Shown here: positions 33,006 through 41,197 of the stretch, in pieces
Numbering within the stretch: position 1 is the first letter of the stretch
How the letters are laid out: each line of letters begins with the position of its first letter
NCBI RefSeq assembly: GCF_902506065.1
Contig: NZ_LR732912.1
Span: 4,044,838 to 4,108,837 of the forward strand
Origin: Arthrobacter sp. 9V
GTDB lineage: Bacteria; Actinomycetota; Actinomycetes; Actinomycetales; Micrococcaceae
Length of the DNA: 64,000 nt
Direction: 5' to 3'
Notes under the pieces: generated by a model
Told to the model about the DNA's origin: nothing
The model's database searches: none
Seen by the model: the letters and a program-made list of their open reading frames with translations, nothing else
Position numbers and translations under genes: made by a program

Positions 33006-33671
33006 GTGGGCTTTGCCTTTGAACTCAGGACCAAGTGCGCCGCGGACTGGGACGCCGCCGTCAACCATCCGTTCGTGGACCAACTGCTGGACGGTTCCCT
33101 TTCTGATGAGAACCTGCGCCGCTATCTCGTCCAGGATTACCAGTTCTGCGATGCCTTCACAGCCCTCTTGGGCCAGGCCGTTGCATCCGCACCCGCACTC
33201 CCTTCGCGGTTGGTGTTTGCCCGGGTTCTGGGAGCTTTCGCATCGGATGAGAATACGTACTTCCAGGACTGCTTCAATGAACTGGACGTTCCGGAGATGG
33301 ACCGAACCGCGCCCGCGTTGGGATCCGTCACCCGGGATTTCGACAACCTGATGCGCAGCGCCCTCGCCACCCGTTCCTACCCGGAGGTCCTGGCAGTGTT
33401 GCTGGTTGCTGAGTGGCTCTATGGAGACTGGGCAGCCCGCGCTGGCGACCCCACGGACTGGCCCGCCCAAGCAAAGCACGCCGAGTGGATCCGCCTCCAC
33501 AACAATCCGGAGTACAACGCGTGGGTGACGTGGCTGCGCGACGAGTTCGACGCCGTCGAGCCTTCCGACGCCGCTGCGCGCGAGCGCGTTGCTGCCACTT
33601 TCGCCGAAGCGGTGCGTCTGGAGCGCGCGTTCTTCGACGCCGCCCTTGTGCCGGGGGCCGTTTCGGTTTAG
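33006..33671 (+). CDS. tenA: TenA family thiaminase II-like protein
   Basis: This 221-residue protein has the all-helical TenA/PQQC fold, which salvages thiamin pyrimidines by hydrolysing amino-pyrimidine precursors. HPFVDQLLDGSLSDENLRRYLVQDYQF near the N-terminus and AVLLVAEWLYGDWA (about residues 130-143) are family motifs containing the active-site glutamate, aspartate and tyrosine. The substrate could also be another amino-pyrimidine. GTG 33006 is preceded by AGGAGG. It stands alone, without thiamin biosynthesis genes. Confidence 0.85.
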   Translation: MGFAFELRTKCAADWDAAVNHPFVDQLLDGSLSDENLRRYLVQDYQFCDAFTALLGQAVASAPALPSRLVFARVLGAFASDENTYFQDCFNELDVPEMDRTAPALGSVTRDFDNLMRSALATRSYPEVLAVLLVAEWLYGDWAARAGDPTDWPAQAKHAEWIRLHNNPEYNAWVTWLRDEFDAVEPSDAAARERVAATFAEAVRLERAFFDAALVPGAVSV

Positions 33672-33703
33672 GGCTGTCTCCGACCGCGTAACTGAGCTCC
33701 GCG

Positions 33704-33715
33704 GACAACGATGTC
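33704..33715. promoter_or_regulatory. Fructan-regulon operator O1 (imperfect)
   Basis: GACAACGATGTC differs from the palindrome GACAACGTTGTC at one base. The identical sequence in reverse occurs at 37897-37908. It lies upstream of the predicted -35 of the levanase gene and could cooperate with the operator at 33770-33781 by looping. Confidence 0.6.
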
Positions 33716-33729
33716 GTTCGCCAAAACCG

Positions 33730-33781
33730 TTGACTTGTCCGCTGGATTTATCGTAGCTTTTCAACCACTGACAACGTTGTC
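33730..33781 (+). promoter_or_regulatory. Levanase promoter and perfect operator
   Basis: A possible -35 TTGACT (33730-33735) and -10 TAGCTT (33754-33759) with 18 bp spacing are followed by GACAACGTTGTC (33770-33781). This perfect 12-bp palindrome lies around the expected transcription start. The same palindrome at 37973-37988 is placed the same way before the importer operon. Repression by the LacI protein at 36852-37910 is the likely role. Confidence 0.75.
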
Positions 33782-33826
33782 TAAATGGGGGTAGGCGCGC
33801 GCAATGAAGTGCGAACGAGGAGAACA

Positions 33827-36454
33827 ATGACGAAATCCACTATCAGTAGGATGCGGGCGGCGACGTCTGCGTTGACGCTGGCGGGATTGACGCTTTCGGG
33901 CATCATGGCCGGCGTTGCGCCGGCCTCTGCGGCATCGGAAGTGGGCAGTGAGCAGTTTCGACCGGCATACCACTACACACCAGCAAAGAATTGGATGAAC
34001 GATCCCAACGGGATGGTTTTCCACAAAGGTGTCTATCACCTGTTCTACCAGCACAATCCCTCCGGCAACACGTGGGGAAATATGTCCTGGGGTCACGCGA
34101 CCTCCAAGGATTTGGTCCACTGGGAGGAGCAGCCCCTGGCCCTGTCCACCGATGCGCAGGAGGACGTGTTCTCCGGCAGCATTGTGGTTGATAAGGACAA
34201 CACCACGGGCTTCGGGACCAAGGAAAACCCGCCGCTGGTAGCCATCTATACCAGCGCCTACAAGGAGCCCTCCCCGCACCGCGGCCTGCAGGCGCAGTCA
34301 TTGGCCTACAGCTTGGATGACGGAAAGACGTGGACCAAATATTCAGGGAACCCTGTGCTGAACCGCAATTCAGCCAACTTCCGGGACCCGAAAGTCTTCT
34401 GGTATGACAACCCGTCCGGCGGTGGCTACTGGGTCATGACAACAGTGGAATCCCAGGATCACAAGGTTCTCCTCTACAAGTCCAACAACCTCAAAGACTG
34501 GACTGCCCTCAGCGAATTCGGCCCTGCCAATGCAACCGGCGGCCAGTGGGAATGTCCTGACTTGTTCCCGCTGGCAGTGGATGGGGATACGAACAACATC
34601 AAGTGGGTCATGGTGGTCGACATCAACCCTGGCGGCGTCGCGGGTGGATCGGCCGGACAGTACTTCGTGGGCAACTTCGACGGAACCACGTTCACCTCCG
34701 AAACCACAGAACCAGTAGCCGAAGCACCGGCCGGCGCTGTGCTGGCCGGCTTCAACGACGGCAGCTACAACGGCTGGACGTTGAATAACGAACCAGGAAA
34801 CTGGAAGAACGGTCCTTTCGGTGACGCCCCGGCGGCCGGTTCCCTGCCCGGCCAGAGCCCGGTCACCGGATTCGGCGGAACAGGACTGATCAATTCATTC
34901 AACGACGGCGACTGGCCGCTTGGGTCCCTACAGTCACCAACGTTCACCGTGACCGATGACTACCTGAATTTCCTCGTCGGCGGCGGCAAGCACCCGCGCG
35001 TTTCCGACAAACTGGACAACACCCCGCCCCCGGGAGAGCTGAAGTTTGACGGCTTTGAGGTTCCCGATGGCACATCGTTGGCTGATGCAGGCTGGACCGG
35101 GACAGGAGACCTGACCCCCAACTTCCAGCCAGCCACCAGCGGTGGGGACTATTACCTCGGCGCCAAGCGAATCAACACCTTTGAAACCGGTGCCGTCCCC
35201 GGTGATGACCGCCAGGGCACCCTGACCTCCCCCGAATTCCTCATCACAAAGGACTTCATGTCCATGCTGGTGGGAGGCGGCAACCGTGCGGCAGACTCGG
35301 GTCAGACCTTGGCCGCCCAACTGTTGGTCAACGGCAACGTGGTCCGATCCCTGGCGGGTGACAACTCGGGACTACTGAACTGGAAGGGCTGGGATGTTTC
35401 AGAGTTCGCGGGACAGAACGCACAACTGAGGATCGTTGACGAAGCCACAGGCGGGTGGGGACATCTGACCCTCGACCACGTGATGCTCACTGACACGGCC
35501 GCCGTCCCCAGATCTGATGAAGAAACGGTGAACTTGGTTGTCAACGGACAAGTTGTGCGTACAGCCACCGGTAGCGACAGTGAAACTCTGGATTGGGCTT
35601 CCTGGGATGTCAAGGAATTCGCTGGCCAGCAGGCGAACATCAAGGTTGTAGATAACAACAGATTCGGCTGGGGACACATCCTCGCGGATGAGTTCACGGC
35701 CAGTTCCACAGCAGCGCAGTCCCGGCTGGAAGCTTACGACTGGCTGGACTACGGACGCGATTACTATGCGGCAGTTTCCTTCTCCAACATGCCCGAGGGC
35801 AAGCGGGTCATGCTGGGCTGGATGAACAATTGGGATTACGCGAATAACATTCCCACCAACCCTTGGCGCAGCGCTATGTCGCTGCCCCGCGAAGTGCAGT
35901 TGACGCAAACACCCAATGGACCACGCCTTGCCCAAAAGGTAGTCAAGCAAGTGGACAAGCTCGCAAAGAAGCCCAGCTACACGGATAAGAAGGGCGGCGT
36001 CATCAAGGTGGGCACAACACCGCTGCCGGCTGCTGCTTCCGGCCAGGTCCAGCGAGTAGACATCACGTTCGCACCCGGCACGGCGGCAAAATCCGGCATC
36101 ACTGTACTGGGCGACGGTAACTCTTCCACCGTCATCGGCTACGACTCCGCCACCGGAAAGATCTTCGTTGACCGCACAAACTCGGGTAACACCACGTTCC
36201 ACCCGGCATTCGCCTCTGTTGAGGACGCCCCCATCACTTTGGACAAGAAGGGCAACGTCACCTTGCAGGTGTATGTGGACCGCTCCTCGGTGGAAGTCTT
36301 CTCCGGGGACGGTCTCCGGACCATCACCGATCAAGTCTTCCCGAACGCCGGGGCTGACAAGGTGGCACTCTTCGCCGAGGGTGGAACAGCGCAGCTGAAA
36401 TCCCTCACCGTAACCCCCGTGGAAGGATCGATGTTCCTTCCCGGCAAGAAGTAA
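33827..36454 (+). CDS. Secreted GH32 fructan hydrolase (levanase/inulinase type) with inserted modules
   Basis: This 875-residue protein has a signal peptide (cleavage about residue 36). The GH32 beta-propeller contains the nucleophile Asp59 in WMNDPNG, Asp187 in FRDPK and the acid/base Glu242 in WECP. The propeller is interrupted around residues 300-620 by a long insertion with repeated modules (FNDGSYNGWTLNNEPGNW; FDGFEVPDGTSLADAGW) ending in the TLDHVMLTD and ILADEFTAS type motifs. The propeller then resumes with MLGWMNNWDYAN and the usual C-terminal beta-sandwich. AGGAG lies before ATG 33827. It probably degrades levan or inulin outside the cell, supplying fructose to the importer at 38032-41068. 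Confidence 0.93.
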   Translation: MTKSTISRMRAATSALTLAGLTLSGIMAGVAPASAASEVGSEQFRPAYHYTPAKNWMNDPNGMVFHKGVYHLFYQHNPSGNTWGNMSWGHATSKDLVHWEEQPLALSTDAQEDVFSGSIVVDKDNTTGFGTKENPPLVAIYTSAYKEPSPHRGLQAQSLAYSLDDGKTWTKYSGNPVLNRNSANFRDPKVFWYDNPSGGGYWVMTTVESQDHKVLLYKSNNLKDWTALSEFGPANATGGQWECPDLFPLAVDGDTNNIKWVMVVDINPGGVAGGSAGQYFVGNFDGTTFTSETTEPVAEAPAGAVLAGFNDGSYNGWTLNNEPGNWKNGPFGDAPAAGSLPGQSPVTGFGGTGLINSFNDGDWPLGSLQSPTFTVTDDYLNFLVGGGKHPRVSDKLDNTPPPGELKFDGFEVPDGTSLADAGWTGTGDLTPNFQPATSGGDYYLGAKRINTFETGAVPGDDRQGTLTSPEFLITKDFMSMLVGGGNRAADSGQTLAAQLLVNGNVVRSLAGDNSGLLNWKGWDVSEFAGQNAQLRIVDEATGGWGHLTLDHVMLTDTAAVPRSDEETVNLVVNGQVVRTATGSDSETLDWASWDVKEFAGQQANIKVVDNNRFGWGHILADEFTASSTAAQSRLEAYDWLDYGRDYYAAVSFSNMPEGKRVMLGWMNNWDYANNIPTNPWRSAMSLPREVQLTQTPNGPRLAQKVVKQVDKLAKKPSYTDKKGGVIKVGTTPLPAAASGQVQRVDITFAPGTAAKSGITVLGDGNSSTVIGYDSATGKIFVDRTNSGNTTFHPAFASVEDAPITLDKKGNVTLQVYVDRSSVEVFSGDGLRTITDQVFPNAGADKVALFAEGGTAQLKSLTVTPVEGSMFLPGKK

Positions 36455-36469
36455 TACGCCACGCATAGC

Positions 36470-36505
36470 AAGGAAGGCGGCCGGCTCTCGCCGGCCGCCT
36501 TCCTT
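36470..36505. terminator. Bidirectional terminator
   Basis: AAGGAAGGCGGCCGGC (36470-36485) and GCCGGCCGCCTTCCTT (36490-36505) form a perfect 16-bp stem around TCTC. It lies between the convergent levanase and monooxygenase genes and can serve both strands. Confidence 0.9.
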
Positions 36506-36520
36506 GGGTTTGTTGCCCGG

Positions 36521-36814
36521 TTACGCCAGTGGCTTCAGCCAGGTCAGGACAGAACCGTCACCTTCTATATGATCGGCAAGTTCGGCATTGAACTCCCGGC
36601 CGTACTCGGCAACGATGTGATCCTGAAAGGCCTGTTCGTCCCGGTATACCTCGAAGACGAAGTACTCCCGCGGATTGGTTTCACGCGTATAGGGCAGGAA
36701 CGTCACGTTTCCCGGTTCTTTACGAACGTGCTCCGCAAGCGTTGCCATCATCTCCGCCACGCGGTTTTCACTGCCTTCTTTGACGGTGAACTCTGCGTAC
36801 AGTGTTTTGGTCAT
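36521..36814 (-). CDS. Antibiotic biosynthesis monooxygenase (ABM) domain protein
   Basis: This 97-residue protein has the ferredoxin-like ABM fold: YAEFTVKEGSENRVAEMMATL, then PGNVTFLPYTRETNPREYFVFEVYRDEQAFQDHI. Members are cofactor-free monooxygenases, or proteins of the YgiN/LsrG type acting on small quinones or sugars. ATG 36814 is preferred because AAAGGA lies six bases upstream; longer frames run into the LacI gene. It follows the LacI gene by 37 bp on the same strand and probably shares its transcript. Its role in fructan use is unknown. Confidence 0.85.
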   Translation of the reverse strand: MTKTLYAEFTVKEGSENRVAEMMATLAEHVRKEPGNVTFLPYTRETNPREYFVFEVYRDEQAFQDHIVAEYGREFNAELADHIEGDGSVLTWLKPLA

Positions 36815-36851
36815 GACCAGTCCTTTGCTTGGTTGGTTTCTCATTGTTCTT

Positions 36852-37910
36852 CTATTTCTCCGCGTTGGCTCGCGGGATCTCACCGGAGCCTCGCTGGATG
36901 AGTTCAGTGGGGATGACATAGGTTTGGGCGGGGCTCTGGTCGCCGTCGATCCTGGCAAGGATCCGCTCAGCCGCAAGCTTGCCGATGCGTTCAGGGTGCT
37001 GGGCGATCACCGTGACTCCGGGGTCCATCATGTCCGCCAGGGTGAAATCATCAAAACCAATGAGAGCAATCTTGTGATGCAGGTTAAGGGCTTTCAGTGC
37101 CCGCATGGCGCCAAACGTCACCAGGTTTTGACTCGAAAATATTGCCGTGGGCGGGTTCTCCGAGGTGAGCAGTTCGTGAGCCGCCCGAGCTGCGGTTTCT
37201 TCGTCGTGCAGGTTCTCGCGGACGGTGACATCGGAGGTGGAAATGCCTGCTCGTCCTACGCCGTCCAGGAATCCTGCCCGGCGCCTCCCGGCAGTCTGGA
37301 TATCCGTCCGGTCACCAAGGTAGGCAAGCCGGGTGTGTCCAAGCTGGATGAGGTGGGCGGCCGCCTTGGCCGCTCCAATTTCATTGTCAGTGACCACCGC
37401 GTCAGCCTCAATGCCCGCAGGCTCACGGTCAATGAACACCAACGGCAGATCGCGGGAATGCTCGGGGATCATGTAGGCCTGGCTCTTGGCGATGGTAGTC
37501 AGCACAAGGCCGTCCACCCGGCGGCCCAGGAAAGCTGAAATGAGCTTCCTCTCCCGGTCAGGATCGTCATCCAGGCTTGCCGCGAAAACGGCAATTCCTC
37601 GCACGGCCAAGGCGTCTTCCATGGCCCTGTGGATCTCCCCGCTGAACGGGTTGGACACGCTTGGGAGCAGTAGGCCGATGGACTGCGTCTTGCGTCCGGA
37701 ACGCTTCAGGCTGCCCGCTGTGATGTCCAGTTGGTACTGCAGTTGTTCCGTTGCCCGCATTACCCGTTGGCGGGTCGCGTCAGAAACCCCCGGCTCGTCG
37801 TTTACAACTCGAGAGACTGTTTTGATCCCAACGCCTGCAAGATCGGCCACATTCTTCATCGTCGGGCGCTTACGGGGCTCGGACTGGTAACGATTAGACA
37901 TCGTTGTCAA
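36852..37910 (-). CDS. LacI family regulator of fructan genes
   Basis: This regulator of about 352 residues has a LacI helix-turn-helix (TMKNVADLAGVGIKTVSRVVNDE), hinge (YQLDITAGSLKRS), effector domain (IGLLLPSVSNPFSGEIHRAM) and C-terminal EIP segment. It sits between the levanase gene and the importer operon, and GACAACGTTGTC-type sites flank it on both sides. Its likely role is a repressor released by fructose or a fructose-derived signal. The start is uncertain: TTG 37910 has GAGGAG seven bases upstream, while ATG 37901 lies within the operator 37897-37908. Confidence 0.92.
   Translation of the reverse strand: MTTMSNRYQSEPRKRPTMKNVADLAGVGIKTVSRVVNDEPGVSDATRQRVMRATEQLQYQLDITAGSLKRSGRKTQSIGLLLPSVSNPFSGEIHRAMEDALAVRGIAVFAASLDDDPDRERKLISAFLGRRVDGLVLTTIAKSQAYMIPEHSRDLPLVFIDREPAGIEADAVVTDNEIGAAKAAAHLIQLGHTRLAYLGDRTDIQTAGRRRAGFLDGVGRAGISTSDVTVRENLHDEETAARAAHELLTSENPPTAIFSSQNLVTFGAMRALKALNLHHKIALIGFDDFTLADMMDPGVTVIAQHPERIGKLAAERILARIDGDQSPAQTYVIPTELIQRGSGEIPRANAEK
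37897..37908. promoter_or_regulatory. Fructan-regulon operator O2, over the LacI start codon
   Basis: GACATCGTTGTC is the exact reverse complement of the site at 33704-33715. It covers the LacI gene's ATG 37901, so bound repressor could limit its own expression. Confidence 0.6.
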
Positions 37911-37938
37911 CTTGCTGCTCCTCAACTCGATTTAGTAC

Positions 37939-37988
37939 TTGACTCTATCGTGTGAGCTTGCTTACATGTTACCTGACAACGTTGTCAG
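37939..37988 (+). promoter_or_regulatory. Importer promoter with 16-bp perfect operator
   Basis: TTGACT (37939-37944) and TTACAT (37962-37967), 17 bp apart, form a possible promoter. CTGACAACGTTGTCAG at 37973-37988 is a perfect 16-bp palindrome at the expected start of transcription. It shares GACAACGTTGTC with the levanase operator. Confidence 0.78.
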
Positions 37989-38031
37989 TCGCAGAAATGC
38001 ACCGCCAACAGCCACAAAATCAGGAGTTTCA

Positions 38032-39144
38032 ATGTTGAGTTCCAAAGTCACGCGGTCCACCCGGACGCGAATTCTTGCCGCCGGTGCAGTCCTGACCCTC
38101 GGCGCGCTTAGCCTGACAGCCTGCGGAGGCGGCTCCACCCCTTCATCCAGCGGAGGCGCTGATGAGAAGATCGGCGTTTCGCTGATCGTCAAGACCACCT
38201 CCAATCCGTTCTTCGTCTCCATGCAGGATGGCGCGAAGAAGGCAGCCGAAGCTGATGGCGTGGACCTTAAACTTGCGGCCGGCAAAGCTGACGGTGACGA
38301 GGACACCCAGATCCAGGCCATTGAAAATGCAATCTCCAAGGGCGACAAGGGCATTCTGATCACCCCCAACGGTCCTTCAGTGGTGGATGCACTGAAGAAG
38401 GCAAAGGACGCTGGCCTGTTCGTCATTGCCCTCGACACTCCTCCGGACCCGGCCGATGCCGCGGACATCACCTTCGCCACTGACAACTTCAATGCCGGCG
38501 AGCTCATCGGCAAGTGGACCGCTCAGCAGCTGGCAGGCAAGAAAGCCGTCATCGCTCTCATCGACCTCTTTGACGACAAGGTTGTCTCGGTGGACTACAA
38601 CCGCGACCAGGGCTTCCTGACCGGCCTCGGCATCGATACCGCGGATAAGAAGAAGAACGGCGACGAAGCCAAGTCCGGGACGTACACCGGAGGCAAGGGC
38701 GGCGAATACGAAATCGTCGGCAGCCAGGCATCCCAGGGCGCAGAAGACGGCGGACGTACCGCAATGGAGACCCTCCTGGCCAAGAACCCCAATGTCAACG
38801 TTGTCTACACCATCAACGAGCCCGCTGCCGCAGGTGCTTTCGAAGCACTGAAGTCCGCAGGCAAGGAAAAGGATGTCCTGATCGTCTCCATTGACGGCGG
38901 CTGCACGGGCGTGAACAACGTCAAGTCCGGTGTGATCGGCGCAACCGCACAGCAGTATCCGGTCAAGATGGCCGAAATGGGTGTGAAGGCCATTGTTGAC
39001 CTGGCAAAGACCGGCAAAAAGCCTGCCAATTCCGAGGGCCTGGACTTCTTCAACACCGGCGTGGAACTCGTCACTGACAAGCCCGCCGACGGCGTGAAGA
39101 GCATCACCACCACCGAAGCATCCCAGGTCTGCTGGGGCAAATAG
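38032..39144 (+). CDS. CUT2-type sugar-binding lipoprotein (fructose-like)
   Basis: This 370-residue periplasmic-binding-type protein captures a monosaccharide outside the membrane. Residues 1-30 are a lipoprotein signal with Cys31 (LTACGGG). The mature part follows the ribose/fructose-binding pattern: GVSLIVKTTSNPFFVSMQDG, then PNGPSVVDALKKAKDAGLFVIALDTPPDPADAADITFATDN, ending YTINEPAAAGAFEALK. ATG 38032 has AGGAG upstream. It is the first gene of a three-gene importer followed by a fructokinase. With the levanase nearby, fructose is the likely substrate. Confidence 0.92.
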   Translation: MLSSKVTRSTRTRILAAGAVLTLGALSLTACGGGSTPSSSGGADEKIGVSLIVKTTSNPFFVSMQDGAKKAAEADGVDLKLAAGKADGDEDTQIQAIENAISKGDKGILITPNGPSVVDALKKAKDAGLFVIALDTPPDPADAADITFATDNFNAGELIGKWTAQQLAGKKAVIALIDLFDDKVVSVDYNRDQGFLTGLGIDTADKKKNGDEAKSGTYTGGKGGEYEIVGSQASQGAEDGGRTAMETLLAKNPNVNVVYTINEPAAAGAFEALKSAGKEKDVLIVSIDGGCTGVNNVKSGVIGATAQQYPVKMAEMGVKAIVDLAKTGKKPANSEGLDFFNTGVELVTDKPADGVKSITTTEASQVCWGK

Positions 39145-39230
39145 AACCTCACCAAACGCGGGGAGTCGCCAGAAAAAGCGCCTCCCCGCGCACAGCAGTT
39201 ACAGAACATGGAAGTTCAGGAGCAATCTAC

Positions 39231-40277
39231 GTGACCCAGCAACAGACCGCCGGCCCCCCGAGTGCCGCGCATGCTGACCTGGCCGAGGAATTCCTCGACC
39301 GCCAGACTCCCCTCAGCAGAATCCGCAACATTCTTCACCGATACCCAGCCCTCAGCCCGGCCATTGTCCTGCTGATTGCCGTAGTTGTCTTCGGGCTCCT
39401 CAATGACCGGTTCCTCCGCGTTGAGAACCTGTCACTGATTACCCAGCAGGTGGCCGTGGTGGGCACCCTGGCAATCGCCCAGACCCTGATCATCCTGACA
39501 GCCGGAATTGACCTTTCCGTAGGTGCGGTGATGATCCTGTCCTCGATGGTGATCGCACAGCTCGCGGTCAGCAACGGAATTCCTGGCCCGATTGCGCTGA
39601 TTGCCGGTCTTGCGGTCGGATTGGCTGCCGGTGCCCTGAACGGCTTTTTGGTGACCAGGTTCCGCCTCCCGCCGTTCATTGTCACGCTGGGAACACTGAA
39701 CATTTTCATTGCCTTGACGCTGCTCTACTCCGGTGGAAGCACCGTGCGTGGCTCCGCAATGCCGGACATGCTCACCTGGCTGGGAAGTACCTTCCCGATT
39801 GGGCCCGTCCGGATCTCCACCGGCGTGGTCATGATGCTCCTCCTCTACGTTGTCATGGCCTTCATCCTGGGTAAGACCGCCTGGGGACGGCACGTCTACG
39901 CTGTGGGCGACGACAAAGAAGCGGCCCGGCTCGCCGGCATTCCCGTCAACCGGGTCCTGATGAGCGTCTACCTCGCGGCCGGCGCGGTCCTGGCGATCGG
40001 TGCCTGGATCCAGATCGGCCGTACCAACGCCGCCAGCCCCAACGCCGGCGTCGATTTGAACCTGGACTCCATCACCGCCGTCGTGATTGGCGGCACCAGC
40101 CTCTTCGGCGGACGTGGCTCGATCTGGGGTTCGCTGCTCGGGGCGCTGATTGTTGGTGTCTTCCGCAACGGCCTCTCACTCGCCGGCCTCGACGTGCTCT
40201 ACCAGACTCTCGCCGTAGGCATCCTGATCATCATTGCCGTGTCCGTCGATCAATGGATCCGAAAGGTCAAGTCATGA
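39231..40277 (+). CDS. CUT2-type sugar ABC permease
   Basis: This 348-residue membrane protein has eight to ten helices. It matches the RbsC/FrcC family: LSLITQQVAVVGTLAIAQTLIILTAGIDLSVGAVMILSSMVIA, then GFLVTRFRLPPFIVTLGTLNI, and the ATPase-contact segment AARLAGIPVNRVLMSVYLAAG. The GTG start at 39231 has AGGAG upstream. Its stop overlaps the ATPase start as ATGA. It forms a homodimeric channel in the probable fructose importer. Confidence 0.93.
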   Translation: MTQQQTAGPPSAAHADLAEEFLDRQTPLSRIRNILHRYPALSPAIVLLIAVVVFGLLNDRFLRVENLSLITQQVAVVGTLAIAQTLIILTAGIDLSVGAVMILSSMVIAQLAVSNGIPGPIALIAGLAVGLAAGALNGFLVTRFRLPPFIVTLGTLNIFIALTLLYSGGSTVRGSAMPDMLTWLGSTFPIGPVRISTGVVMMLLLYVVMAFILGKTAWGRHVYAVGDDKEAARLAGIPVNRVLMSVYLAAGAVLAIGAWIQIGRTNAASPNAGVDLNLDSITAVVIGGTSLFGGRGSIWGSLLGALIVGVFRNGLSLAGLDVLYQTLAVGILIIIAVSVDQWIRKVKS

Positions 40278-41068
40278 CCACCACAGAATTTGAAGCCACC
40301 GGCACCGAAACCCGCGAGCCCATCCTCAAAGCCAGGAACCTCGTGAAAACCTTCGGCCGCGTCGTTGGCCTGGACGGCGTCAGCCTGGACCTCTACCCCG
40401 GTGAAGTTCTGGCTGTCATCGGCGACAACGGCGCCGGTAAGTCCACGCTCATCAAATGCCTCACCGGCGCCGAGGTTCCCGATACCGGGGAACTCTTCGT
40501 CTCCGGACAGCAAGTACACTTCAAACGGCCCCAGGACGCCCGCGTCCACGGCATCGAAACGGTCTACCAGAACCTGGCCGTTTCCCCGGCCCTGGATGTT
40601 GCGTCCAACCTGTTCCTGGGCCGCGAAGAGCGCCTCCCCGGACCTTTGGGGACCCTGTTCCGGATGCTCGACACCAAAGGCATGCGCAGGAAAGCCAAGG
40701 AAGAGTTGACCCGCCTGGGCATCTCCACCCTGCAGGACGTCACCGTGCCGGTGGAGAATCTCTCCGGCGGCCAGCGTCAAGCCGTCGCGGTGGCACGCGC
40801 CGCTGCGTTCGGTTCCAAAGTGGTGGTTCTCGACGAACCAACAGCCGCTTTGGGAGTACGCGAATCAAACCAGGTACTCCAGCTGGTCCGGGACCTCCGT
40901 GACCGAGGCCTGCCCGTCATCCTGATCAGCCACAATATGCCCCACGTGTTTGACGTTGCAGACCGTATCCACATCCAGCGCCTGGGCAAATGTGCGGCCA
41001 CCATTACCCCACAATCCCACACCATGACCGACGCGGTCGCCATCATGACAGGTGCGGCCAAAGCCTAA
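40274..41068 (+). CDS. CUT2-type sugar ABC ATPase (single domain)
   Basis: This 264-residue ATPase has Walker A GDNGAGKST, a Q-loop YQNLAV, signature LSGGQRQAV, Walker B VVVLDEPTAALG and the switch histidine in ISHNMPHVF. It is a single domain of about 260 residues rather than the duplicated form found in RbsA; the fructose FrcA-type importers are known to use the short form. The ATG at 40274 overlaps the permease stop. It is followed by an intercistronic hairpin before the fructokinase gene. Confidence 0.93.
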   Translation: MTTTEFEATGTETREPILKARNLVKTFGRVVGLDGVSLDLYPGEVLAVIGDNGAGKSTLIKCLTGAEVPDTGELFVSGQQVHFKRPQDARVHGIETVYQNLAVSPALDVASNLFLGREERLPGPLGTLFRMLDTKGMRRKAKEELTRLGISTLQDVTVPVENLSGGQRQAVAVARAAAFGSKVVVLDEPTAALGVRESNQVLQLVRDLRDRGLPVILISHNMPHVFDVADRIHIQRLGKCAATITPQSHTMTDAVAIMTGAAKA

Positions 41069-41110
41069 CCGCCGCGCCGGACCTTCCGTTCAAACCGGAA
41101 CCCTTGTCCC

Positions 41111-41142
41111 CGTCCGCGGACCTGCCTACAGGTCCGCGGACG
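41111..41142 (+). terminator. Intercistronic hairpin between importer and fructokinase genes
   Basis: CGTCCGCGGACCTG (41111-41124) and CAGGTCCGCGGACG (41129-41142) form a perfect 14-bp stem around CCTA. There is no T-tract. Since genes on both sides serve the same pathway, it may stabilise the upstream transcript or attenuate fructokinase expression rather than end transcription. Confidence 0.75.
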
Positions 41143-41197
41143 GACCCATACCCCTGCCGCCCCCTCAAAAGACCGGCACCCAGACGAAAGAACCGAG

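Noticed and set aside
38794..38805. GTCAACGTTGTC, one mismatch from the fructan operator
   Set aside because: It lies well inside the binding-protein gene, encodes conserved residues (VNVVYT), and has no promoter nearby; probably chance.
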